The translations under genes and the position numbers were made by a program. This document shows positions 1-11,338 of a stretch of 64,000 bases of DNA, one piece after another. Origin of the DNA: Tridacna crocea. Lineage: Eukaryota; Mollusca; Bivalvia; Cardiida; Cardiidae. The notes below the pieces were generated by a model that did no database searches, was not told the origin of the DNA, and saw only the letters and a list, made by a program, of their open reading frames with translations. The stretch lies in assembly GCA_943736015.1 (NCBI GenBank), contig OX031063.1:32484172-32548171 (forward strand), in the 5' to 3' direction. Within the stretch, counting starts at the first letter, position 1, and the number at the start of each line of letters is the position of its first letter.

Positions 1-371
1 GGGCTCGACATGTTTTTCCTGAACAACCTTCTAGTTAGTTAAGAGTTTCATGAAGAGAAGAAGAAGAATTTATTGAATACTTATGAATACACATGCATTT
101 CGTACATACAAATACATATTTGACATCTAATACTTAGAAAAAGTCACTTAAAAAATTGCCATAACAATACATGAGAGAGAAAAAACAGAAAAAAAAGCCA
201 GAAAAGTGGAGAATGAGCACGGACGATCATGGTATTTAACATAGTGTACATTTCCTTTATAGATGGCAAACGATAGATTTGCATCTGCATTGATCATATA
301 TTCAATTACAAAAAAAAAAATCAATCGACTAGCCATAGTACTATATAACTATATAGTGTGGAAATGTTTCG

Positions 372-505
372 TTAACTCTTTACCAAACGGCAAAATTTTG
401 CACAGGTCCAAATTGAAAGCACTTGCAGACGACATTATACGCACATTTCAAAAATTGAAAGTAGTTTCCAGCAGGGTAAAAATATGCTTTTGAAAAGGGA
501 AATTT
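372..505 (-). mobile_element. Family A MITE, half copy
   Basis: This is the reverse-oriented right half of the TTAA MITE. It begins GTTAACTCTTTACCAAACGG and continues through the TTGAAAGCACTTGCAGACGA block typical of the right arm. The palindromic core and left half are missing. Confidence 0.7.
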
Positions 506-642
506 CCATAATCCAAAGGTAACCCTAGACTGACAGAAAATCAAAGCGCTGACGCACTGAAGGCAGCGGGTTTTTGCCAGCTACAGATCTTATATGTATT
601 ATTTTCTTTGCACAGGTTTCCTTTATACTTGACTATAAAAAT

Positions 643-925
643 CTAAAAAAGTAAAAGGGTGCCTTAATCGATCTGCAAACAGTATAGACCTAGGTCATCC
701 TGTGCAGACGGTCATCCTGTGCAGTCTGCACAGGCTGACCTGGGCTGAAACTTTTCGCCATTGGTCAATTTTCTGTACATCGAAGGATCGGTCTACCCAA
801 AAACGAAGCAGGTTATTAAAAGAATAGTTTATTATGGACCAATAATTATTTATGTCTTGCTTGGTTTAATCCATCATGAGAATGCAAGAAATTCCCTTTG
901 CCAAAGCACGGCTCGTTTATTTGTG
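643..925 (+). repeat. Family B interspersed repeat
   Basis: It matches the family layout: a start near CTTAATCGATCTGC, AGTATAGACCTAGGTCA, a palindrome around CAGTCTGCACAGGCTGACC, TTTCTGTACAT, a GTTATTA block, CTTGCTTGG and a CCAAAGCACGGCTCG end. Part of the palindrome (GTCATCCTGTGCAG) is duplicated in tandem. Confidence 0.7.
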
Positions 926-976
926 GCTTAAACAGATATACAGGAGCACAAGCAGAAAACAAGAACTTGAATAAAT

Positions 977-1090
977 GATCCCTTTTCAAAACAATCCCAA
1001 GTTTTTATGACCCTGTGGAAGAGGGCTTTAACAACACTTGTGGAAATGGAGAAAGTGCATCTAACCAATGTTTTCTATCTTATTAATCTG
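977..1090 (+). mobile_element. Family A MITE, degraded left part
   Basis: It shows CCCTTTTCAAAACAATCCC, GACCCTGTGGAAGAGGGC and a worn core with AATGGAGAAAGTGC followed by AATGTTTTCTATC. The right end is not recognisable. Confidence 0.5.
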
Positions 1091-1524
1091 TAACAATAAT
1101 GCAATTGTTGAAAGGCATCTTAGAGTACTGAAAACCAGTTTAAGTATAATTTTGAGGTTTTACAGCTCAAAATCTTAGTAGGCCAAATAATATGCTTTAT
1201 AAAAGTTTTGCCGATCCCTTTAACGGAGTTGGTAGGTCAAAAACTTGAAATCAGGGTCGTTGGTTTAAATTTCCAGCATGGCCTTCTTTCTGATCCACTT
1301 GTCATTTATGCCATATTTTTATTCAGTGCATGACTTAAAGGAAACTTGTTAGAATGTCCAAAATCATGAATAGCAACAGCTGAAGTAGAAACAACAACTT
1401 TTTCAACAATGTTTTCAGAAGGCCTCACCAGAGGGTCGTTAAGTCTTCATTTTGGCAAAAATACCCTGTTCAGCAAACTTCCTTTTCTGTGATTTATTGC
1501 CTTTTACCTCTGATGCCTGGTTTG

Positions 1525-1592
1525 GAAAGAAAGTTGTGTCAGTACTGGTCATTGGTATGACCAAAGCTGTTTAAATCGCATTAAATGCTAAT
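1525..1592 (+). repeat. SINE 3' tail remnant
   Basis: TGGTATGACCAAAGCTGTTT followed by AAATCGCATTAAAT parallels the tail of the SINE at 12823-13076 (ATGATATGACCTAAGCTGTT). A tRNA-like head may lie at about 1215-1275 but is too worn to be sure. Confidence 0.4.
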
Positions 1593-1607
1593 AAATTATA
1601 CTAAAAG

Positions 1608-1785
1608 AAGCCATTTGCAGACAAAAATTTAAACATGGCTCAAATAACAGCGTACATCTTTGATAGAGTAGAAAACATCGTTGGAAAAGGACAAAATGCT
1701 GCTTACCAGCATTTTCTCCTATTCGTACAATGTTTGTAAAAAGTTCTAAGGGTCGTTAAAACTTGGGATTGTGTTGTACAAGTAA
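1608..1785 (-). mobile_element. Family A MITE, degraded
   Basis: The core palindrome GGACAAAATGCTGCTTACCA / GCATTTTCTCC is clear, flanked by GTAGAAAACAT on one side and GGGTCGTTAAAACTTGGGAT on the other, in reverse orientation. Confidence 0.7.
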
Positions 1786-1816
1786 ATGTATAACATAATC
1801 AGCATTTATCACTACT

Positions 1817-2027
1817 TTTAACGCTTTACCACCCAATGCCGACTTCTAACAACCATGAGAAAAAAACAATGTAGGAATGGAGAAATTGCTGGGAACCAAC
1901 AATTTCTCCATTTTCCACAACTTTTCTACCCTATAAAATGAAAATTGTGCTATTTGAGCCACAATGAAATTGTCGTCTGCAAATGCTTTCAATTTTAACA
2001 CAGTTGAAATTTTATCGTCTGTTATGG
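1817..2027 (+). mobile_element. Family A MITE, complete but diverged
   Basis: It runs from TTAACGCTTTACCACCCAAT through the core GGAGAAATTGCTGGGAACCA to the right-arm block TTGTCGTCTGCAAATGCTTT. The terminal TTAA on the right is mutated. Confidence 0.75.
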
Positions 2028-2559
2028 ACCGTAGGTGACTTTTCGTTTAACATCACCTTTTATAGCCGAATCCGTACGACTTTGGTGATAAAAGGCGATG
2101 AACTACATGAATCCCATTAAGGTGCCCTATGCTCAATATTCATCATGCTTGCAAACAAACACCAATAAAAACGTTTGCTCTGAAAATACATGTATTTTCT
2201 TTTGTACTTTCTCGGTCTATGTAGATACCGACGCCCTCTTTCCATTTCTATTCTACATTGTAACATTACGGATGAACTCGTAAGGTACATGTATAAAGTG
2301 GTTTTGAAGGGTGTCGTTTGCGCGAGTAGCGCGCATTTATACATGATCGTTTGGGTATTCATGGAGGAACTATTTAGTCACACGTAGGAATCAAGTTTTG
2401 TTTACCTCACGTATCCAGGAAAAAGCTGCCGCATGCAAGAATTCTCGACCTAGATAAATATCGTAGGCGTTGAAAATCAGTTACTCATACCTGGGGACAA
2501 TGACAGCGGGTTTAACCCGCTGCCAAAAATGACTATTTTATCTGACAAAGTTTTTTGAT

Positions 2560-2772
2560 GTAACACTTCCCAAACAAACCCTTCTTTTTGTGTGTTTGTA
2601 GTACGAACATTTTGAAAACACCGTAAGAATAGCGGAAATTGCTCGTAACAAGCAGTTTGTCCTTTTCCCCAAGTGTATTCTATCCGTTTAGAGAACGTTC
2701 CGTCATATTCATCTAGTTTAAATTATCGTCTGCAAACTTGTTGTAAAATTTGTTGTTTGGAATAGTGTTAAC
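2560..2772 (+). mobile_element. Family A MITE, GCTCGTAAC subfamily
   Basis: This is a variant with core AATTGCTCGTAACAAGCAG instead of AATGCTGGTAACCAGCATT. It starts TAACACTTCCCAAACAAACC and ends GTTGTTTGGAATAGTGTTAA. The copy at 16963-17182 is the same subfamily. Confidence 0.75.
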
Positions 2773-3564
2773 TCATACGCTACCTTGACGAGATATTTGC
2801 TAAAGGTTGTATTACACGGTATATTTTCAGAGGCTTATAATAAACAGGACACTATTTCGTAGAATTAAAGCCTGGTAAGGTTCAGAGACAAACGAGCACA
2901 TTCTGCAGTATATAAATCCCATGAGTTCACCCATATCATGAATATGATGATACTCCGAGTTAACTATATTATACCTCCGAGATTTACCATACCCAAAAAT
3001 TTGATACCTCCCACTTTCATCTGGTTTAAAACACATGATTTTTTACATACTGGAGACTGAAAATGTGTTAGATCCTAAAAAGAGACCCTATAATTTAAGA
3101 CACCAATAGAGGTATTGCGACAAATCACCCCTTGACCTACAACGAGACGGTTAGAGTTAAAATTGATTTTCAAAACAGTAAAATTTCCAGTTTAGATGAA
3201 TTTTTCATTGTTAGATGGCCTGTAAGCTTACACCAAAAACGGTTATAGATCATTTGGCTTCTAAACTTAACATGTACATTTATTTAATATTCGAAAAGGT
3301 TTGTCTTTTAAAGATAAATCAGGATAAACATCGACCCTAGTCTAGCGTGACTGTCTTTGTTTACCTCCGAGTTCCCCAACCCTCCGAGTGTGCTAAATCA
3401 GGTAACCCCGGGTGCAAGTGGAATCTCGGATTTCTTAGTAAAGAAAAGAAAATCAGAGGTTGTGGAATGGAGCTCCGCTAGTGTCTATTTGGCTCGATAA
3501 TGTATGTAAATCATAATTAGTTGTACGACCAAAATATCACTGAGCCACTTGCTTTGAAAAAGGG

Positions 3565-3800
3565 GTTTAATAATGACCCATGTCAGAGTGTATAGTCCGC
3601 GCAGTCCAAGGACCTAGCTATTCCATTATTTCGTCGGTTGTAAATCAAAACATAATATGGCCAGCAACACAGGAAATAATAATCATGATAATTATGGATC
3701 CGTAACACAATAATTATTTTGTTACGGATCCATGATTATCATGATGACTTGCTTGGTATAGTGCATAACAGATACGCACTATACCCCAGAGGGAAAGTTT
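3565..3800 (+). repeat. Family B repeat with an internal inverted duplication
   Basis: The copy carries GTATAGTCCGCGCAGTCC early and CATGATGACTTGCTTGGTAT later. Between them, its ATGATTATCATGAT segment is repeated in inverse orientation, creating the hairpin at 3682-3745. Confidence 0.55.
3682..3745. repeat. Near-perfect 25 bp palindrome
   Basis: Arm 3682-3706 (ATCATGATAATTATGGATCC plus GTAAC) is the reverse complement of 3721-3745 with one mismatch, around a 14 base AT-rich loop. The right arm is normal family B sequence, so the left arm looks like a local inverted copy. Confidence 0.9.
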
Positions 3801-3875
3801 GCCTCATCCGGGTATTGAACTCACAACCATCTGGTCACGAGTCGGATACACTAACAAATGAGCTTCAAATGGTGA
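3795..3875 (-). repeat. tRNA-derived SINE head, reverse orientation
   Basis: On the minus strand it reads GTATCCGACTCGTGACCAGA followed by a B-box-like GGTTGTGAGTTCAATACCC. This resembles the head of the SINE at 12823 (TATTTGACTCGTGACCTGG). The body and tail are absent. Confidence 0.55.
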
Positions 3876-4960
3876 AGTGCAAGGGGTGGGGGTGGGTTGG
3901 TAACTGATCATGTGGCTATTCAAGGGCTTGGCTGCCTGTACTAAAACACGAACGTTTTGCACCAAAAAAAGTAATGAAGTTCCAAATGTTTGTTTTCACC
4001 AGAGTTTGTCTAGAAGTTCTTAGAGGCTACTGAGTGAGAGATTTTACAATTCACTGTGACTTCTCCCCCTCCCGCCTTTGGTACGCTCACTCCTCTCGGC
4101 GCTTAGCACCGCAAATATTACCCTTTACATCAATTGTGTGTATATTTATAGCTTTCTTCGCCCCTGCTATATGTCTGTTGTTGCATTGAAATATAAATAG
4201 AATAAAGAATACTTAAAAATATGACTGTATTGTTTGTTTGTATTGTGTGTGTGTTTCGATGTATCTTTGGTGAATGAATTGAAGGCCGCTATTTGGAATT
4301 CTATAGCTCTAACTTAAACCTTTACTATATAGATCTTATGTTAAAATCATTAAAAATGAATGAAAGTCAAAGTCAGTGAGAGGTAATTTCGAAGCAGACT
4401 GTTCGCACTCAGGTAATGCTGAATTATTGAAAAGCTCCCGTCTACATGCGAAGTACGCGTTGAATACCTTTGAATCACAAATCTACCCGTGGTTTCATTG
4501 TAATATGGCCTTATTAAGGTTCATGTAAAGTGTTTATTTTGCTTAATTTCATACGTCAATAATTCTGTAATTATTAAAATTTGTCCAGGAAAACCATATA
4601 TCAAATTAAAGCTCTGGATGAGTACAAGCTGTTTTACATAATTATACCTACTGGCCTTACATAATAAAACTAAAACATTGCAGAAAAAGATGACATCGTT
4701 TAAAACCTACAAAATAATAATGACATAACAAAATTGCTTAAGTTTTGGAGAAAACATAGGCTATGGTACATACCAGGTACTGCTACTACCAAAAATCCTA
4801 TAGTTTCTTTAAAAAGGCACATATTTAAGTCAGAAAGTTTGACATTTTTCCCTTATTGAATTGTCAACCATGTTTGACCTACTTTGTTTTAGTAACAGGT
4901 ATGGTGTCTCCACAGGATCAAAATGTACAAGTGGTTGTGTGTAATAAACTTTCATTAGTA

Positions 4961-5404
4961 CAATGTATTACCTGAACAAATTGACATGAAATAAATGACC
5001 TCAATTACCATATATTACACGCTTGATTTATTGTTCTAACTTGGCTCCGGCTAATGTCGTCTGCATGCGGAACTATGTGCATGTTTCTAAACTCTTTATG
5101 CTGCTAATAGATTTATAGTGTTTTCAAAGAATACTTGAAATACCTGAAATAACCATTATATTGTTGCTTTAAATTGGTAATACATGGTGGGTGACTTAGA
5201 TCTATGATGCACTTTCTATGCAGCCTGATCTTAATCTATGCCATCCGCAAAACCGTTTTATTTTGACTAAGGCGCAGTAAGGGTCAAACCCGACATTTAC
5301 CGATAACAGTTTCCGTACAGTCCGATTATACCAGATGGTTTAAATATTCACGTTTTAATTACTCTTTGCATAAAGGTCAATTTCAGGTCAATTTATTCCA
5401 GTAA
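4961..5404. mobile_element. MITE nested in the foldback left arm, TA duplication
   Basis: The intact right arm gives the empty sequence CATTAGTAATTTTAG. In the left arm the same sequence is split after TA by 444 bp and resumes with TA. The ends form imperfect inverted repeats: TTACCTGAACAAATTGACAT near the left end, and TTACTGGAATAAATTGACCT as the reverse complement of the right end. TA duplication suggests a Tc1/mariner-type MITE. Confidence 0.75.
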
Positions 5405-5546
5405 TAATTTTAGAATAAAAATGACCTGTACAAGTGAAATTTCCAAGTCCACTTACAAACCCTTTCTCAAAAACAGCACCCCACTACCCCATCACACACA
5501 CAAAAAGAACAATGAAAAAAATGCTTATGTCAAAAATTGATTCTAA

Positions 5547-5604
5547 ATCCTATCTACCAGACTGGTGACACCTTAATCCTATCTACCAGACTGGTGACAC
5601 CTTT
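5547..5604. repeat. 29 bp tandem duplication in foldback loop
   Basis: ATCCTATCTACCAGACTGGT plus GACACCTTA occurs twice in direct succession inside the loop of the foldback element. Confidence 0.85.
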
Positions 5605-6296
5605 TGTAACTGCTGTTTTTGAGAAAGGGTTTGGACATAGACATGGACATTTCACTTGTACAGGTCATTTTTATTTGTTTTATTATCTAAAATTACTAAT
5701 GAAAGTTTATCATGCACAACCACTTGTACATTTTGATCCTGTGGAGACACCATACCTGTTACTAAAACAAAGTAGGTCAAACATGGTTGACAATTCAATA
5801 AGGGAAAAATGTCAAACTTTCTGACTTAAATATGTGCCTTTTTAAAGAAACTATAGGATTTTTGGTAGTAGCAGTACCTGGTATGTACCATAGCCTATGT
5901 TTTCTCCAAAACTTAAGCAATTTTGTTATGTCATTATTATTTTGTAGGTTTTAAACGATGTCATCTTTTTCTGCAATGTTTTAGTTTTATTATGCAAGGC
6001 CAGTAGGTATAATTATGTAAAACAGCTTGTACTCATCCAGAGCTTTAATTTGATATATGGTTTTCCTGGACAAATTTTAATAATTACAGAATTATTGACG
6101 TATGAAATTAAGCAAAATAAACACTTTACATGAACCTTAAAGTCTTATTGAGTTTACTCACATTCGACGCTAGTGTAACATGATATCAGACGTCAATCTG
6201 TAATCTACATGTATTCCTACGCCTTAAAAGTACATCTAAACAAGGCTGTCCTTCATTTTTATACGCCCGAAGGGTCGTATTATGTTATACTCCCGG

Positions 6297-6344
6297 TCGT
6301 CCGTCCGTCCGTCCGTCCGTCCGTCTGTCCGTCCGTCCGTCCGT
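6297..6344. repeat. CCGT/CTGT tetranucleotide array
   Basis: About 12 units of CCGT with one CTGT variant lie between the core repeats and the right flank of the Pearl-like element. It creates Arg-Pro-Ser-Val style ORFs in several frames that are not genes. Confidence 0.9.
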
Positions 6345-6499
6345 TAGCAATTTCTTGTGTGTGCAACTCCTCCTACAGTTTTCATCGGAATTCTTTGAAA
6401 CTTGCCACAATGAATCTCCATGATGTCTAGTTGTGCACCTGGGTCTTAGAATTTTGATCGCTGTTTGCGTTTCAACATTATCTGCCCTTGATTTCTGAA

Positions 6500-7440
6500 A
6501 TAACCAACTTTTCACTTTGAATTTTTGTTCAGGCCATAACTTCTATACCATACAAGGTATGAAATTGAAACTACATACACTGATATAACACATTATGGAG
6601 AAGTGCAGTACACATGAAATATAACTCTGCCACTTCTATTTTTTGAGTTATTGCCCTTTGTTAATTTTCGGATTGAATTTTTGTCCAGGCTATAACTTCC
6701 AAACTATAAAAGCTTAAAACTTGCAACTTCATACACTGCTAGAACACATTATGGAGAAGTGCAGTGCACATGAACCATAACTCTGCCACCGTTATTTTTT
6801 CAGTTACAGCCCTTTGTTAATTTTCAGTTTGAATTTTTGTCCAGGCCACAACTTCTAAACTATAAAAGCTATTAACTTGGAACTTCATACACTGATAGAA
6901 CACATTGTGCAGAAATGCATCGCACATGAACCATAACTGTGCCACTTTTAATTTTGAGTAATTGCCCTTTGTTAATTTTCAGTTTGAATTTTTGTCCAGG
7001 CCATAACTTCCAAACTATAAAAGCTAATAACTTGCAACTTCATACACTGATAGAACCCATTATGGAGAAGTGCAGTGCACATGGACCATAACTCTGCGAC
7101 CTTTACTTTTTTACTTATTGCCCTTTCTTAATTTTCAGTTTGAATTTTTGTCCAGGCCATAACTCCCAAACTTTAAAACCTATCATCTTGAAACTTCAAA
7201 GACTAATAGAACACATTATGAAGAAGTGCACTGCACAAGAACCATAACTCTGCCATCCTTCCTTTTTAGTTATTGCTCTTTGTTAGTTTTCTCTTTGAAT
7301 TTTCGTCCGGGCCATAATTTCTAAAATATAAAAGCTATGATCTTGAACCTTTTAAGGCTGATAGAACACCTTGAGCAGAACAGCAATTCACAAAATTTGT
7401 AACTGTGCCACCCTTCTTTTTTTAGCTATTGCCCTTTAAT
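6500..7440. repeat. Six-copy 155-156 bp minisatellite core
   Basis: The marker TTTTTGTCCAGGCCATAACT or a close variant recurs with GTCC/GTTC near 6527, 6683, 6839, 6994, 7150 and 7305, a spacing of 155-156 bases. Each unit also carries AGAACACATTATGGAGAAGT. The middle units are most alike and the end units most diverged, as expected for unequal exchange inside an array. Confidence 0.92.
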
Positions 7441-9027
7441 ATTTTTCACATATGATGGAGATAAACTACTCTTCATTATTGGCCCTTCCGTCATTTCAAC
7501 TCATTTCACTGACAAGCCCCTTCGGGCGTATATGCGCCGCTTTGCGAAGCTCTTGTTTGTAGTAGTTGAAGTGTCATGATAGATACTGTCGACATGTGCA
7601 ATCATGGAAGTTTTATTGTTATATATAATAGTTCCACGTGAGCCTTTTGGAAACGATTTTTCATTCCACAAAGAAGTGAATCCATTTTTTCTATCAAAAT
7701 TTTGACTCATAGATATATTATGTTTACACATACGATGAAGCATAGTTCTTGAGATACGAGTTACTGGATTAGATAGCACAGGACATACATACATTAATTT
7801 TATAAAATTACATTTTGTTTAACTTGTTTTAGACTACATATACTTTCCAAAGTATTCTTTGACAAGCGCAAACTAATAAACCAATAAACAGACCTTGATA
7901 TTTTTCAGGCTTTCACGGTGGAAAGTATCTTCGCAAGCCAAGACTGACGATTCACTACCGTTACTCTACCCTTGGCGGATCGAGCTTAAATTTTACATAC
8001 ACCCGATACGCTTACGCTTTTTCATTGGATGCAGCCAGCTCTAACTGCAATGAATGAAATCGCTCGTAGCATTTCATCTTTGATAAAAATAGAACAACGT
8101 CGCTACCTTTCGAATAGAAGGAAAACATGGAAACCCACGTGGATGTCTGCTTATCGCTTCTTGTGTATTCGTAAGCGGTTTGTAAAACGATATTGCATTG
8201 GCTTTTAGAAAAATGATGTAAAGGGGGGTAATAACCAGCATCCAAAAGAGGGCGCATCGCAGGAATCTCGAAATCGGGCTCAATCCTCCAAGGTAAGATC
8301 CACGTAGTGATCGTAAACTTGGCTCGCGAAGATGGGTGAAAAGAAGAAAATTTGGTTAAGGAAACTACAAGATTATAAAAAAATAAAACGCGCTCACACA
8401 CGATGATGTTGATAAATTATTGAAAAAGTGGTGACAAAAAGTGAAATAGCTCGTTTTCGGCAAATTGTTTTGAGTGATAACGAGCAATCCAAGGAATTTC
8501 ACGTAAATACCACATAACAACATTGTTTTGTTTCCGACAGGATAGAAATTGAAATACACACATGACTGCGTTTGGAAATATGAATTCTTCGCCTCTAGAT
8601 TTTTTAGCAGTCCATCCTTATTTTAATGTAATCAACCGAGTGTATTTATCTCTGTTATTTGAGTTCTATCGCTGATTATTTTTTTCTTTTTAACAAATTG
8701 TGGCACCATGGATGTCGGAAAGTGAACGGTGTCTTTCGAATCTACGACATTGAAACAAATCGTTTCTTTTTTTTTGTTCTTTTATTTCCAGATTATGTTT
8801 ACCCTTTTACCCCTGGAAACTATGGTTTACGATACTAATGTGGAAGGCTATAGAAAAATAGGCGAACAAAAAATACGAAAAACTTGTATTGTCACCTTTT
8901 GCAAAGAAGTTTTTACCAATTTAAAGACAAATACCTTTACTTGACCACTTTTCTGTGCGCAAGCTGGAAAAGTTTTTCTATAAAGCAAGTTTAAAACTTT
9001 TGTCTTTAGTGAACATCAAAGTCACGG

Positions 9028-9126
9028 TGGCAGGGTATTTCGAAACTTGATTAGGGCTGTAGTGAATCTTGTCGCCATGATCAGCAACAGCCCTGATCAA
9101 GGCAACATGCCCTCAGCCACCTGACC
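9028..9126. repeat. Family F hairpin, solitary
   Basis: GTGGCAGGGTATTTCGAAAC with GATTAGGGCTGT pairs imperfectly with ACAGCCCTGATCAAGGCAAC and CCTCAGCCACCTGACCATAC. This is the hairpin module of the F elements at 18876 and 38009 without its ATTATACTGC partner segment. Confidence 0.6.
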
Positions 9127-9603
9127 ATACATCTAATTAAGTCGAACTGAGCGATAAATTAATGGACACGTCCAGATGTTGAAGATATCGAGATTATGTT
9201 GTATTTGTTAAATGTACTATTGAAGAACAGGAAAAATAAACACGATACAGTGTCTAAAGAAAGCTAATCAAATGAATATGTTTTGCAATACTCTTGGGTA
9301 ATAAAATTGAAATCGTTTCTTGGTTTTACGATGTAAGACGGTAATTTATGATCCTCAGCAGACAAGAGTCGTTATTCCTTGTCGTCCGTTACGATATATT
9401 TTGTATAACTAGCAATAAAACACACGTTGTTTTGAGAGGAAACGTTCATATCAGTACCAAAAATAAGAATTATAAGACAGGTATGTAAATCACAATTTTC
9501 TTTGAAAATTCAGTTCCAATTTGAAGGCGGTCGGGAAGGTTTTTAGCGTATGATATATGACAAAAATAGGAGATAACTTCGCGAAAATGGATGTGGACCA
9601 GAA

Positions 9604-10072
9604 GAAAAAAAAATGTACAGGTAACCATGATAATTTTGGACAGTGGATGCACCTTACATTTGTAGATTTGGTGTAAATTTGCGGTCCACAAAGTCTAACA
9701 TAGGTTCATAAATCGATGATTTCTGGGTTTGCAGTTTTCTCTTTTGGGACAAGTCAAGATATTATTACCTGGACACATCGTTTTACTGTTCGTCCTGGGC
9801 ATGGAAAAGAAAATAACACAACCTTGTAAGCTAAAAAAGAAAAATAAATGTACAGGTAGCCATGATAATTTCGGACAGTAGATGCATCCTATTTTTGTAG
9901 GTTTGGTGTAGATTTGCGGTCCACAAAGGCTAACATAGGTTCGTAAATCGGTGATGATTTATGGGCTTGCAGTTTCTTCTATAGGGACAAGTCAAGGTAC
10001 CAATCCCTGGACGCATCGTATTACTGTTCTCTCGTGGGTACAGAAAAGAAGTTATAAAGCATTGTAGGCTAA
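9604..10072. repeat. 236 bp tandem duplication (two diverged units)
   Basis: Both units contain ATGTACAGGTA.CCATGATAA, TTTGCGGTCCACAAAG.CTAA and GGGACAAGTCAAG in the same order. The starts of the shared block are 236 bases apart (9612 and 9848). Numerous substitutions separate the units, so the duplication is old. No coding potential is evident. Confidence 0.9.
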
Positions 10073-10799
10073 CGATTCATCATTCGTTCAGTAAAGAAAT
10101 CACGTAGTATCATCACTTTACCCGGGATAATTAAAGAGGAAACATTTAAAAGTAAAAGTAGACTCGACTGCATTGAGATCTGATCCTAAGTTTGACATAC
10201 AATATGTGTTTTTCCATTATTTATAAAAAAGGTCATCATGTCATTCTGGAGCTTTGACCTACATTTAAAAAGTTCAATCTCAAAGCTTTCGGTTCTTTTG
10301 AAGATCTATCAGTCATTTAAAGAAATTGAAGTTGTAATACAGAAATTTCTGTCCAAATCTAGCCAAAAGATCATTATTTTCCAGTGAAGGGGCACTAAAG
10401 AACTTAATCTTTTCTATAGTTGTTTTCATACAACTATGGAAAAGAAAGCTAAACACGCTTTAGTTTGAAACCGCGGCGGCTTTCATACCAAAGTGTGATT
10501 ATTTTTGTTCATACCTCAATGAAATAAAAACAAACTAAACAGCCGACACGGTGGGTGGTCTTAGTTTATTATTAATATAAAAACGCATTTTTAACCTCAG
10601 TAAACATGTGCCACAATGTTTCTGTATTTAGGGGTCAGACTCTGAGATAATCACATAAGTTAATACGGAGACGACACATATTGTTTTACCATATTGCCAC
10701 GCAAATTTGTGGTTAATACTATATCTGGAGAAAAACCATCACGCCATCCTATCACTTGCGTAACATAAAGCCCTTAAATATGAAACACGCTCTGTTAAA

Positions 10800-11040
10800 T
10801 AGGAGGCTTAATGCATCTAAGGACAGTATCGACCGTTGTCAGCCTGTGGTGTCCACATAGGCCGAAACGTTTTGCTATCTTTTAATTTTCTGCATGTTAA
10901 AGGACCAGTATTGACCTCAATATTCAGTCGGGTGTTAGAAAAAATAGATTCAAGGGCATTCCTTATTGTGTGATCACTTGCTTGGTATTATACATCAAGG
11001 CGATGTATTATACACGCTTTTGCTATAGCATATTTCATAC
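10800..11040 (+). repeat. Family B interspersed repeat
   Basis: It begins GGCTTAATGCATCTAAGGAC and contains AGTATCGACCGTTGTCAGCC, TTTCTGCATGTTAAAGGACC, TTCAGTCGGGTGTTAGA and a GATCACTTGCTTGGTAT block followed by ATACATCAAGGCGATG. Confidence 0.7.
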
Positions 11041-11338
11041 ATAACAATCTGTGTAAAGTATTGTGAAAAAAGGAAGAGCAAAGCGTGCGTAATGGTACAA
11101 TTGCTTGGGACAACTAAGCTAAACTTTAGGTTTCCTTCTTCATTCTTTTCAATTATAAAGACATGGTCTGATCTGATTTGACAGCGCGGGCCAAGGAGAA
11201 GTATAATCAGGAAAAACACTGCTCAAGATGCCCTGAATTGTGTGCGAGGGCAGGGGCATAGTAGTGGAGGAGCCAGAGGTTACTTCGCCACCTACAATAT
11301 TTCATCTGTATGTTTGCGCCTGAAAAATTCTTTATAAT

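Larger units (their letters stand above)
4518..6136. mobile_element. Foldback DNA element with ~443 bp arms, TTAA at both borders
   Basis: Outer arms 4518-4960 and 5694-6136 are reverse complements over 443 positions with only about four or five differences that I noticed. TTAA flanks both ends (4514-4517, 6137-6140) and the terminus is GGTTCATGTAAAGTG. Homology continues inward (5407-5477 against about 5612-5693), so the original arms were near 520 bp around a ~130 bp loop. The left arm is interrupted by a MITE at 4961-5404. No transposase is encoded, so it is non-autonomous. Superfamily unknown; the TTAA suggests piggyBac-like targeting but the GG terminus is not canonical. Confidence 0.9.
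6255..7557 (-). mobile_element. Pearl/HINE-like element with tandem core and tetranucleotide array
   Basis: Subterminal inverted repeats TATACGCCCGAAGGG (6260-6274) and CCCTTCGGGCGTATA (7518-7532) bound the element. Read on the minus strand there is a left flank ending in a small stem-loop (GCGCCGCTTTGCGAAGC), six ~156 bp core repeats, an ACGG microsatellite and a ~45 bp right flank. This order matches bivalve Pearl elements (CvA type), which are regarded as Helentron-associated non-autonomous elements. No Rep/helicase is present. Assignment is by architecture only. Confidence 0.75.

Noticed and set aside
6209..6515. ORFs with repeated Arg-Pro-Ser-Val or Asp-Gly-Arg-Thr
   Set aside because: They are the translated CCGT microsatellite of the Pearl-like element.
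8012..8401. 129-codon minus-strand ORF considered as a C-terminal CARP exon
   Set aside because: It contains neither the TYDGS/TYEGS nor NKP motifs expected next in the family.
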